The notes beneath the pieces were generated by a model. That model was not told where the DNA came from and made no database searches. It saw only the letters and a program-made list of their open reading frames with translations. Below are positions 1 to 7,774 of a DNA stretch of 64,000 nt, one piece after another. How positions within the stretch are numbered: the first letter of the stretch is position 1; each line of letters begins with the position of its first letter. The stretch spans positions 310,001 to 374,000 of the forward strand of contig NZ_CAOS01000003.1 of NCBI RefSeq assembly GCF_000315365.1, written 5' to 3'. The translations under genes and the position numbers were made by a program. Source of the stretch: Desulforamulus hydrothermalis Lam5 = DSM 18033 (lineage in GTDB: Bacteria > Bacillota > Desulfotomaculia > Desulfotomaculales > Desulfotomaculaceae).

Positions 1-1199
1 GCGAAGATAATTACCAGACCAAAGAAGATCCAGGCGCCGATGTCGGCCAGTAATTTACCGGTGTTGGGAGTCATCTTAATATATCCCATTTGACCCATTT
101 TTTCCGGCAAAGCAAACGCCCGGTTGACAAAACCAGCCAGGATGGCGATGGCATAAAAGGCTCGGATATAAATGCCCGGTACCACTTTAGTGGTAGCTGC
201 ACCTATCTGGATGCCCAACAGCGAGCCTACCAGCATACCCATGGCCAGGGTGTAGAAAATATAGCCATAGATGGCGTACTGGGCTATGGAACTATAACCG
301 GCAGTAAAGATAATCTGCAGGATATCGGTACCCACAGTGGTAAAGGAAGAAACACCCAAGCCGTAAACAAACATCGGGAAGGTTACAAAACCGCCGCCCA
401 CACCCATGATGGCCGCCAGGAAACCGGTAACACAACCGCAGACAGCCACAAACCAGGCAGAAATCTTACGCCCGCCGGGTGTAATATCTTCGTCAAACTT
501 AATCATAGGAGCCAGGTTAATGCTCTGCAGCTTAACCGCCAACTTGGTCATGCCTACCGGACCGCCGTGGGCATCTCCTTTAGCTGCCTTGGCCGCCTTG
601 CCCCGGGTAGTGATAAAGTCGTACAGAGAGTAGAAGCCCAGGAAGCCTAAAATCACCACATAAACGGTACTGATCACAAAGTCGCTTAAGACCGGGTTAG
701 CGTTGAACAACGCACGGTTTAATGAACCGCCGCCGGTTACACCGATACCGGAGCCAATTAAGAAAGCAATGGCCAGAGATACGTTAACGTTACCCAGCTT
801 TTTATGAATAACGGTTCCCATAATAGCCTTGGCAAAAATATGAAACTGGTCGGTACCCACAGCCAAAATACCCTTAACGCCCAGGCTCATCAGGGCAGGG
901 GTAATCACAAAGCCGCCGCCGGCCCCGATACAACCGGTTATTAAGCCGGCACAAACACCGACTGCCATTGATCCGTAAAACATAAACGGTGTATAGTGGG
1001 AGGGACCAAAACTGCTTTTACCGCCCAGGAAAGACGGCAGGTCAGCAGCATGGCCGATGGCCGGAATAAGCAAAGGCAGCAGCATGATAAACAAAATCAG
1101 CAGGTGTTTTCTGCTTCTGACAATATTGTTGCACATTTCTATTTCCCACCTGGCGTGAGCACGGGAGGCACTCATCAGTGCTTCATACAATCCTCTCAT
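1..1199 (-). CDS. TauE/SafE (TSUP) family permease, copy 1, C-terminus cut by window edge
   Basis: Polytopic membrane permease of the sulfite exporter TauE/SafE (TSUP) family, which moves sulfur-containing or organic anions. The reading frame stays open from the ATG at 1199 to the window edge and matches the complete copy at 2592-3878 almost throughout, including the two glycine-rich half-repeat motifs (GAGGGF-like and GVGGGF-like). By comparison about 30 C-terminal residues lie outside the window. The start (M-R-G-L-Y-E-A-L) was chosen because GGGGGTTGCCC lies just upstream and the same start occurs in copy 2. Substrate is not determined; sulfite or sulfonate is a family-level guess. Confidence 0.85.
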   Translation of the reverse strand, partial: MRGLYEALMSASRAHARWEIEMCNNIVRSRKHLLILFIMLLPLLIPAIGHAADLPSFLGGKSSFGPSHYTPFMFYGSMAVGVCAGLITGCIGAGGGFVITPALMSLGVKGILAVGTDQFHIFAKAIMGTVIHKKLGNVNVSLAIAFLIGSGIGVTGGGSLNRALFNANPVLSDFVISTVYVVILGFLGFYSLYDFITTRGKAAKAAKGDAHGGPVGMTKLAVKLQSINLAPMIKFDEDITPGGRKISAWFVAVCGCVTGFLAAIMGVGGGFVTFPMFVYGLGVSSFTTVGTDILQIIFTAGYSSIAQYAIYGYIFYTLAMGMLVGSLLGIQIGAATTKVVPGIYIRAFYAIAILAGFVNRAFALPEKMGQMGYIKMTPNTGKLLADIGAWIFFGLVIIF

Positions 1200-1254
1200 G
1201 CGGGCAACCCCCTTCAATCTGTTTTAGTTAAAAAAGGTGCTTTTAAATAACTCT

Positions 1255-1269
1255 CAGTAATGACAAAAC
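1255..1269 (-). promoter_or_regulatory. Leader motif shared by both TauE-like genes (copy 1)
   Basis: GTAATGACAAAA (plus-strand reading) lies about 60 bp upstream of the start. The same motif is found upstream of the second TauE gene at 3937-3950, although most of the surrounding leader has diverged. It may be an operator or part of a promoter; its role is inferred only from conservation. Confidence 0.3.
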
Positions 1270-1325
1270 AATGTTTTTTCTGTTCTAAAACTATTGATTA
1301 GTTCTTAATACGATGATAAAATAAG

Positions 1326-1337
1326 TTTGTGCAAATA
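1326..1337. repeat. TTTGTGCAAATA motif, first copy
   Basis: TTTGTGCAAATA occurs here and exactly again at 1650-1661, and the inverted form TTTGCACAAAA is at 1695-1705. The core TTTGTGCAAA is close to its own reverse complement, as expected of a binding site for a dimeric regulator. No regulator is identified. Confidence 0.3.
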
Positions 1338-1359
1338 AATTTGTGTTGACAAAATTACT

Positions 1360-1470
1360 TTATTTTTGGGTATCACCCCCTTGCTGTGGTATATGGGCTG
1401 CCACGGCTATTTGTTTTTATAACCCCTGGCATAACTGCCCGAAGATTAATTCCCCATGAACATTATTGCC
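1360..1470 (-). pseudogene. Remnant of the transposase-like gene, 3' end
   Basis: Read on the minus strand, this stretch translates to roughly 35 codons matching the C-terminus of the 463-aa transposase-like protein at 4048-5439. The remnant ends KQIAVAAHIPQQGGDT where the intact gene ends KTQILNAMNTPYQGGEM, and ELIFGQL aligns with EIISGHL. It contains an in-frame TAA just before the KQIAVA segment and has no upstream coding continuation. It sits about 160 bp upstream of TauE copy 1, the same relative place as the intact gene before copy 2. It is therefore best read as a decayed duplicate. Confidence 0.65.
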
Positions 1471-1499
1471 CCTGTATAATGAAAGTACACAGGTATATT

Positions 1500-1845
1500 A
1501 ATGGGTATAAACTCTTTCTTTTTTAAATGCTGACTACTTGACTGACTTTTTAAAACAAAAACCTGGTCATTTATTTAGCTAACTTAAACATTTGCATTAA
1601 TGTTTTCCGGTAATCAAACTTTAAGTTGCCTTTATTTTGCCTTCTATATTTTGTGCAAATATTAGCAAAGTGGTTTTATTTATGCAAGTGCTTTTTTGCA
1701 CAAAAGCAAAAATTTTTGATCGTGCAAGTTTCTCACTAAAGAATGTTTATTAATCAGCAAAATTTCACTTTTGACATTTACTCTTTGTCATTTTGATTTA
1801 TGAACCAAAGGGCCGGTCCGGCACTTATATCGCAGCAGTTCAAAA
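1500..1845. other. AT-rich intergenic stretch with inverted repeat
   Basis: No coding sequence was recognised. The stretch holds the 11-bp inverted repeat TTTTGTGCAAA (1649-1659) / TTTGCACAAAA (1695-1705), which could form a hairpin or be a regulator site. Confidence 0.35.
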
Positions 1846-1846
1846 C

Positions 1847-1872
1847 AAAAACACCCCCGCAGGGGTGTTTTT
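1847..1872 (-). terminator. Intrinsic terminator after the 238-aa gene
   Basis: Hairpin ACACCCC/GGGGTGT extended by A/T pairs, with a T run on the minus-strand side. It lies 4 bp beyond the stop codon of the gene at 1876-2592 and ends the TauE copy 2 unit. Confidence 0.8.
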
Positions 1873-1875
1873 CGA

Positions 1876-2592
1876 TTATGCTTCTTGCTTTTTAGCTGCT
1901 TTGCTCATGGTAATACCCAGTCCTTGACACAGGTAGTAAATGGCAAAACCGTACCACAAGGTGTAGATGAGATAGAATACCATCATAAAAGTCATGACGC
2001 CGGTGTTATCTCTTACTTGTTTAGCTTCCACACCATAGTAATTATAGGAAGGCTCAATGACTTTTTTCTGGAATTGGGTAATCGCAACCGACTCTTTAAA
2101 CCGCTCCTGTTTTTCTAAGTCTTTAATAACCGCTTTTGTAATGCTGTACCAGCGGTTGGTGGCATCCCTGGGGTCAGTGCCGTATTTCTGTTGCACGGCC
2201 TCACCGTTATTATCAAACATATTGGCACAGTCTTCAGCAATATTGGCTAATAAGTTGCCCAGGTCGGTTTTCACTTTCACCTTGATGCCGTCAACACTCA
2301 CCTGTGCACCGTCTACCTTTTGCAGGGCGGCCGACCATCTGTCAGCCTGTGCTTCATCTTTGCACGGCAAAGTAACATCAATTTCCGTTCCGTGCCACTT
2401 GTCAATTTTTTTAACTTCTCCTTGGATTACATCATTAACGGAACCCTTAGAGATTGAGTTAAACATGTCATCGGCAAACTCCAAACCGTTTCTGCCATTA
2501 CCAAATGAAGGGCTCATCATATATGCGTATATTCCCAGGAAGGAAAGCATCATCAGCAGCCCGATAAAAAAGGCTTTACTGTCTCTTATCAT
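1876..2592 (-). CDS. Unknown membrane protein coupled to TauE copy 2
   Basis: 238 aa with one hydrophobic segment near the N-terminus (about residues 9-27) and another near the C-terminus (about 200-225), flanking a hydrophilic central domain of about 165 residues. Its ATG overlaps the stop of the TauE-like gene (TAATG), so the two are translationally coupled and probably act together. The middle contains a CENMFDNN-like acidic stretch but no motif I recognise. A partner or extracytoplasmic sensor of the permease is plausible but not shown. An intrinsic terminator follows directly. Confidence 0.8.
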   Translation of the reverse strand: MIRDSKAFFIGLLMMLSFLGIYAYMMSPSFGNGRNGLEFADDMFNSISKGSVNDVIQGEVKKIDKWHGTEIDVTLPCKDEAQADRWSAALQKVDGAQVSVDGIKVKVKTDLGNLLANIAEDCANMFDNNGEAVQQKYGTDPRDATNRWYSITKAVIKDLEKQERFKESVAITQFQKKVIEPSYNYYGVEAKQVRDNTGVMTFMMVFYLIYTLWYGFAIYYLCQGLGITMSKAAKKQEA

Positions 2593-3878
2593 TAATGGCT
2601 CACTCCTTTCCCGCCGGAAGCCATGGCACCCTTTGCAGTCTCGGCCCGCAGGGTGGGAATACCCTTAATAAAGCTCAGAGTAATCCAACCGGCAAACAAA
2701 ATTACCAAGCCGAAGAAGATCCAGGCGCCGATATCAGCCAGCAATTTGCCTGTGGCTGCGTCCATCTGGATATATCCCATCTGCACCAATTTTTCCGGCA
2801 AAGCAAAGGCCCTGTTGACAAAACCGGCCAGAATGGCTATAGCGTAAAAAGCACGGATGTAGATGCCGGAAACCACTTTGGTGGTGGCGGCACCGATTTG
2901 AATGCCCAGCAGTGAACCCACCAGCATACCCATAGCCAGAGTGTAGAAAATGTAGCCATAGATGGCATACTGAGCAATGGAGCTGTACCCGGCAGTGAAG
3001 ATGATCTGCAGAATATCAGTACCAACGGTAGTGAAAGAAGATACTCCAAGACCGTATACAAACATGGGGAAGGTCAGGAAGCCGCCGCCCACGCCCATAA
3101 TGGCTGCCGCAAAACCAACAATGGCACCGCAAACAGCCACGAACCAGCCGGAAATTTTACGGCCGCCAGGAGTGATGTCTTCATCAAACTTAACCATGGG
3201 AGCCAGATTAATACTTTGCAGTTTGACAGCCAGCTTGGTCATGCCCACCGGTCCGCCGTGGGCATCGCCGCCCTTTTGATGCCTGGTTTTAATGAAATCG
3301 TAAAGAGAGTAGAAACCCAGAAAACCTAGCATCACTACATAAACCAGACTGATGACAAAATCACTCAACACCGGGTTGGCATTAAACAGCGCCCGGTTTA
3401 AAGTCCCGCCGGCGGTCACACCTAAACCGGAACCCACCAGGAAGGCAATGGCCAGAGGAACGTTAACGTTACCCAGTTTCTTGTGAATAACCGTACCCAT
3501 GATAGCCTTGGCAAAAATATGGAACTGGTCGGTACCTACCGCCAAAATACCCTTAACACCCAGGCTCATCAAAGCAGGGGTAATCACAAAGCCGCCGCCG
3601 GCCCCGATACATCCGGTAATCAGGCCGGCACAAACACCAACCGCCATTGATCCGTAAAACATGGTGGGGTTATAGTGGGAAGGCCCGAAGGCACTCTTAC
3701 CGCCGATAAAAGCAGGTAAGTTGGCCGCCTGACCAATGGCAGGAATAATCAAAGGAAGCATCATAATTGCTAAAATTAATAAATGTTTCCTGTTTCTGAT
3801 AATATTATTGGACATTTCCAGTTCCCATTTGGCATGGGCCCTGGAGGCGGACATTAAGGCTTCATACAATCCGCGCAT
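2592..3878 (-). CDS. TauE/SafE (TSUP) family permease, copy 2
   Basis: 428-aa polytopic membrane protein with the two-fold pseudo-repeat of the TSUP family: TGCIGAGGGF in the first half and MGVGGGFLTFP in the second. A long hydrophilic loop (about residues 200-255) separates the halves. The start is M-R-G-L-Y, preceded by GGGGGTTGCCC; a further in-frame ATG 23 codons upstream has no ribosome site. It is a paralog of the truncated gene at 1-1199 and is coupled to the 238-aa membrane protein. Family members export sulfite or take up sulfonates, sulfur anions or small carboxylates; the substrate here is unknown. Confidence 0.88.
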   Translation of the reverse strand: MRGLYEALMSASRAHAKWELEMSNNIIRNRKHLLILAIMMLPLIIPAIGQAANLPAFIGGKSAFGPSHYNPTMFYGSMAVGVCAGLITGCIGAGGGFVITPALMSLGVKGILAVGTDQFHIFAKAIMGTVIHKKLGNVNVPLAIAFLVGSGLGVTAGGTLNRALFNANPVLSDFVISLVYVVMLGFLGFYSLYDFIKTRHQKGGDAHGGPVGMTKLAVKLQSINLAPMVKFDEDITPGGRKISGWFVAVCGAIVGFAAAIMGVGGGFLTFPMFVYGLGVSSFTTVGTDILQIIFTAGYSSIAQYAIYGYIFYTLAMGMLVGSLLGIQIGAATTKVVSGIYIRAFYAIAILAGFVNRAFALPEKLVQMGYIQMDAATGKLLADIGAWIFFGLVILFAGWITLSFIKGIPTLRAETAKGAMASGGKGVSH

Positions 3879-3936
3879 CTGGGCAACCCCCTTTAAACAA
3901 GTCTGTAAAGCATTTTTTTTAAAATTTTTTCTCTGC

Positions 3937-3950
3937 GGTAATGACAAAAA
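3937..3950 (-). promoter_or_regulatory. Leader motif shared by both TauE-like genes (copy 2)
   Basis: GTAATGACAAAA in plus-strand reading, about 60 bp upstream of the start of the second TauE gene and matching 1255-1269. A second shared block, TTGACAAAATTACTTT, lies further upstream in both leaders (1346-1361 and 4030-4045). Confidence 0.3.
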
Positions 3951-4047
3951 TTTTCTAAATTATTTGCCTGAATGTATTGAATGTTGATTTTAAAAGTGCT
4001 AAGATCAAAATGAAAAGCAGGTAAATTGTGTTGACAAAATTACTTTT

Positions 4048-5439
4048 TTACATCTCACCCCCTTGATACGGTGTGTTCATTGCGTTGAGAATTTGTGTTT
4101 TAATCATCTCAAGCTGTAAATGGCCTGAGATTATTTCCGGCGAGTAATGGTAATCTACATATAAATTAATTGGCGGTATTTTAAGCTGGTCAGTTAAGTT
4201 GCGAAAACGATCGGTATTGACAGTCAGCCCGTAATCCAAACCTGGTTCCGGCCATCTGTCAATTACCCAAGCGGTGGTATGTTTTGTCTGTTTCTTTTGC
4301 TTGAGGTTTTCCTCATTAATGTAGTAATTAAAAACCTGATCATTGTCATTGTAGCTGTAAGTAACCAAATCCTCACACTGGTTGGATTTAATAACATTAT
4401 CTGCTTTTTTGCGAATTTGTGTTTCTCTGGTTAATTTACCCAGCAAGACATCAGCCTTAATAGTTTCTAAACCGGCCGACACTCTTGCCAGTTTGGCCTG
4501 TAATTCTTTAATTTTCCCTTCGCTCAACTGGCTGAAGCGGGTAACTTGAAAAAACAGGCGGTTACCGTGTTTTACACTTCCCTTTTTTAAGGCGTTTTGT
4601 ATTTCCCCCGGCACTTCCGCCGCAACTTTTGCTACCGGTAAGGAAGTGTCAGCAAGCATATTTGTTTCATCCAAAACAATAAACCGAGCAGCCGTTTTAT
4701 TGCGCAGCCTTTTCACCAATGTTTGCAGTTGCGCCGGAACATCACGCCACTCATCAGCGTATTCAAAATCAACCGGCACGCCGCAGCAATCACAGGCTAT
4801 CAGCGCAAATATTTCCTTGCGGTAATTCTGGGGCATAAAAATATTTCCGGTCATATCAACTTCAAAGGAGTTGCCTTCAAAAACAGCTTTAAATAAGTGG
4901 ATGACTCCTACTTTGTGAATGTTATCATTACCACCGGCATCAAAAAGCCTGGTTGACAACAAGACTCCTTTAGTCCTGTCTTGACCCAAAAGTTTCATCG
5001 CGTTATAAAATTGCAGGCTGGTCGCAGCAGTCAGGCCCAAATTTTGGCAAACCTCTTGAACCGGTTTGTCAATTTCTGCCGCTGTAATGGCTTTTACAAT
5101 CAGCGCTTCCGCCAACCCGTAGTTTGCCTCGCCAAAAAGCCGGAACAGCGCTTCTTTGAGGGGTGAATTATTGATTTGTTTTTTAACTTCATGGATCTGA
5201 GAAGTTATGTTGAGAGAAAGAGACAGCCCGGGTTCTTTTGCCTGGGTCTCAATTTCATTGTGTAATTTTCTCAAGCTGGCAATTAAATATTTAATCCTTT
5301 CAGCGGACAAGTTATCCACGCTGCCGAAATTAGCAATAACCCGCTGTTTAACTTTACCGTCCTGGCGGTAGTTCTCAATTAATTTTACATATACATATTC
5401 TTTGCCGTTTTTCTTGGTGGTTATCTTGCGAAAAAACAC
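4048..5439 (-). CDS. IS1634-like transposase-related protein, possibly inactive or domesticated
   Basis: 463 aa from a GTG at 5439 preceded by GGGGGGTGAAGG; an alternative TTG lies 7 codons upstream. The N-terminal 60 residues (FFRKITTKKNGKEYVYVKL, then a VKQRVIANFGS-type stretch) resemble the start of IS1634/IS4-type transposases. The middle has an EVDMTGNIF segment and a FIVLDETN segment where acidic catalytic residues would be expected, but I cannot assign a full DDE triad. The protein is somewhat shorter than typical IS1634 transposases and I find no clear terminal inverted repeats. It ends 170 bp upstream of TauE copy 2, and a decayed copy lies upstream of TauE copy 1. It may be a degenerate IS or a domesticated protein. 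Confidence 0.6.
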   Translation of the reverse strand: MFFRKITTKKNGKEYVYVKLIENYRQDGKVKQRVIANFGSVDNLSAERIKYLIASLRKLHNEIETQAKEPGLSLSLNITSQIHEVKKQINNSPLKEALFRLFGEANYGLAEALIVKAITAAEIDKPVQEVCQNLGLTAATSLQFYNAMKLLGQDRTKGVLLSTRLFDAGGNDNIHKVGVIHLFKAVFEGNSFEVDMTGNIFMPQNYRKEIFALIACDCCGVPVDFEYADEWRDVPAQLQTLVKRLRNKTAARFIVLDETNMLADTSLPVAKVAAEVPGEIQNALKKGSVKHGNRLFFQVTRFSQLSEGKIKELQAKLARVSAGLETIKADVLLGKLTRETQIRKKADNVIKSNQCEDLVTYSYNDNDQVFNYYINEENLKQKKQTKHTTAWVIDRWPEPGLDYGLTVNTDRFRNLTDQLKIPPINLYVDYHYSPEIISGHLQLEMIKTQILNAMNTPYQGGEM

Positions 5440-5460
5440 AACCTTCACCCCCCAGACCAA

Positions 5461-5868
5461 AGAATTGGCAATTGATTAACTATTAAACCTTAACAGAAAA
5501 AACATTCTTTTATGACAATAAATATGTTTTCAATTAATTAACATAATAGCTTTGTCATTTACCGTTTGCGGTTATGCTACCAAAAGGTTTTTTTTATTGC
5601 AAGAGATTTTTTACTCCAAAATAAAAAATATTTTTTGTTGGTAAGGTTTTATCATTACTAAAACCTTAAAAAGTCTTGTTATGCAAGCAGTGACATTATT
5701 TTGTTGTCATTACTGATTTTACAATAAAAAGGAATACTTTTTATTGTAAAAAATATATTGGAGAAATTGTTTTTCTGGCAATAAATTGTTGTTCTTTATT
5801 AATGCAATGTTAATTTGCCAAATAAGCCCTTGGGTCTTGACATAATTTTTTATTTTTATCTAACATAA
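5461..5868. other. AT-rich intergenic stretch with hairpins
   Basis: No gene was recognised. Besides the perfect inverted repeat at 5717-5751 there is a hairpin AAGGTTTT/AAAACCTT at about 5644-5668. The TGTCATTAC motif of the TauE leaders recurs near 5705. Confidence 0.35.
5717..5751. repeat. Perfect 15-bp inverted repeat
   Basis: TTTTACAATAAAAAG, a 5-bp loop, then its exact reverse complement. It lies upstream of the transposase-like gene. It could be a regulatory hairpin, a replication or condensation site, or an old transposon end. Confidence 0.6.
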
Positions 5869-5910
5869 AGCAAACCTGCCGTCGTGAGGCTCTCCGACAG
5901 CAGGTTTGCT
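5869..5910 (-). terminator. Hairpin after the VWA gene
   Basis: AGCAAACCTGC pairs with GCAGGTTTGCT, with an inner GTCG/CGAC stem. It lies 17 bp past the stop of the VWA gene. The T run is short on either strand, so termination strength is uncertain. Confidence 0.6.
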
Positions 5911-5926
5911 TGTTTTGGCCATACTT

Positions 5927-7735
5927 TTATCTGTTATCCTCCACCAGTTTCTTCAGTAACCTGCCAAAATCCGTGGTAACAGTATAATAGTCCGTCCAGG
6001 GGATTACGTGATCATAACCGTATACCCGGGGACGGTCGCCCAATAATATATTAATGGTTTGGCAACCCAGGTTTTTTAATCGTTTCACTTGTTCCTTCAC
6101 CATCCTGGTTTCCGGGCCGGGATTAGGGTTGCCGTCCGCGATGACAATTAACACTTTTTGCACCAAAGGCCTGCCTTCCGCCATCAGACGCAAAGCAGCA
6201 TATTTTAAAGCAGTTCCTTCCGGCGTGGTGCCCTCTGCGCCGGTCATGCCGATGCGGGACTTGTTGGTGGAAGCAGGGGTATATAACTCATACATGTTCA
6301 CCGCCCCCTTCAAATTAAAACCAAATACCCAGGTTTGTACCGAATCAAGCGGCTCCAGGGCCTCCACAAACAGCGCCGCCAGGTTGCGGGCCAACTGCAT
6401 CCTGGACAGACCTTCCCCGGCGGGATATACCATGGAAGCGCTGGTATCCACCAGCAGGCCGATATCCAGTTTGCGGGTACGGGTATCAATAATTTCTGTG
6501 CGGTGAAATATTTTATTGGAGAACCTGGCCTGGTAAAGAGCATCCTGGTCCAGTTCGCCGCTGGGGAGGTGGTACCGGTTGATCACCTGGCGGGTATTGG
6601 CCCAGCTTAAACGGTTTCTTAACCTGATAACAAAAGGCTTAACCACGCTGCGCGCTTGCTCATACCTGGCAGCGGCTGCTTCATCTGTTAACGGGCGGCG
6701 AAAAACCACCATTGGCGGCGGGGGCGGCGGGTAATCCGGGTCCAGGCCCGCCTCCATTAGTTCGCTGAGATTAGCAACCTGCAATTGTTCCTGCCGCATG
6801 TTTTGAATCAAGTTTTGCAGCTGGCTGGGAATATTGGTCTTATTATTGTTATTTGCAGTGCCAGGCTCCCCCTGGTGCTTTCCCCGTTTATTGTAATCAA
6901 GCAAAGAACTGGGCAGTGAATAAGCAATATCGTGCTGGATCAGATTGCCAAAAAGCTCCTCATATATTTTCCTGGCCACTGACCGGGTATTAAGTTTTCT
7001 TAGTCGCTCCGGATTATCAATAAATATCATTTTTTGCAGCATGGCCGCCACCTGGTTTACCCGTCCTACCTTCGCAACATAGTTTTTGGTAGACCTCATA
7101 ACCAGCAAAAATTCTGTAGCACGCAAATTCAGTTCATTTTCCATCAAATTTTGTTTTGGTTGATGGGCCCATTTTTCAGGTTGCAGGTCAAATTCATAGC
7201 GGCGGTACTTCCAAAAATAACCGGCATAACCTGGATAATACAAACCGGTCAAGTGTTCCACATAGGTGTCTTCCACCACATTACGGATTACGGCCATAAA
7301 CGGATTGCCGGGCATTTCAGTATAATACTCCGGCGAGCTGAACTGGGCATGGGCAGCTTCGTGCAGGGCCATACCGGTTAACACATCTACAATATCCGGC
7401 AATAAATAACCCCTGGGCGGATTAAACAAAGGTTCCGCGCTGAGAGCAATTTGTTTAGCGGCAAAGTCGGTGCGGGTTTCCTGGGAACTGAAATTAACTG
7501 TAAATTTGTTTCGTCCATGTACAATATCCACCACCCGGGCCACCGCCCCTAATATTGCAGTCAGGGCCATGGCCTGGGCATCCGTATCTTCCGAGGCCAG
7601 TAGTTTATGGCTGAACAGAGCGTAGGGCTGCCCTTGGGTCTTTGAATTATGGTCCAACCCCCGGCCGCTTAACCAAAAATCAGACAAGCTTTTGTTTTGC
7701 CAAGCAGTTATCGCAGACTGATCTGCTGTGCTCAC
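5927..7735 (-). CDS. VWA-domain protein with HExxH motif, partner of MoxR ATPase
   Basis: 602 aa from a GTG preceded by GGGAGGGAAAA. The N-terminal region has a putative zinc-metallopeptidase motif, ALHEAAHAQF (HEAAH at residues 125-129), followed by NVVEDTYVE (about 152-160), which could supply a third ligand. A proline run (about 335-341) precedes the C-terminal von Willebrand A domain with MIDAS motif DTSAS (430-434) and a later GTTPEGTAL loop. This layout resembles CobT-like and DUF2201-type VWA proteins, which work with an AAA+ chaperone in metal insertion or complex remodelling. The MoxR gene lies 39 bp upstream. The substrate complex is not evident from the neighbours. Confidence 0.8.
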   Translation of the reverse strand: MSTADQSAITAWQNKSLSDFWLSGRGLDHNSKTQGQPYALFSHKLLASEDTDAQAMALTAILGAVARVVDIVHGRNKFTVNFSSQETRTDFAAKQIALSAEPLFNPPRGYLLPDIVDVLTGMALHEAAHAQFSSPEYYTEMPGNPFMAVIRNVVEDTYVEHLTGLYYPGYAGYFWKYRRYEFDLQPEKWAHQPKQNLMENELNLRATEFLLVMRSTKNYVAKVGRVNQVAAMLQKMIFIDNPERLRKLNTRSVARKIYEELFGNLIQHDIAYSLPSSLLDYNKRGKHQGEPGTANNNNKTNIPSQLQNLIQNMRQEQLQVANLSELMEAGLDPDYPPPPPPMVVFRRPLTDEAAAARYEQARSVVKPFVIRLRNRLSWANTRQVINRYHLPSGELDQDALYQARFSNKIFHRTEIIDTRTRKLDIGLLVDTSASMVYPAGEGLSRMQLARNLAALFVEALEPLDSVQTWVFGFNLKGAVNMYELYTPASTNKSRIGMTGAEGTTPEGTALKYAALRLMAEGRPLVQKVLIVIADGNPNPGPETRMVKEQVKRLKNLGCQTINILLGDRPRVYGYDHVIPWTDYYTVTTDFGRLLKKLVEDNR

Positions 7736-7774
7736 TCTTTTCCCTCCCAGCTTCTCAGGCTGTTGCCAACCGGC

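Noticed and set aside
90-1250. Plus-strand open frames opposite TauE copy 1
   Set aside because: They are antisense to a gene with a clear paralog and have no ribosome sites or recognisable domains.
2057-2668. 203-codon plus-strand frame opposite the 238-aa gene
   Set aside because: No ribosome site and low-complexity composition; the minus-strand gene is coupled to TauE and followed by a terminator.
5837-5916. Possible small RNA: TTGACA and TAACAT boxes before the 5869-5910 hairpin on the plus strand
   Set aside because: The -10 is weak, the T run after the hairpin is interrupted, and the hairpin is already explained as the end of the VWA transcript.
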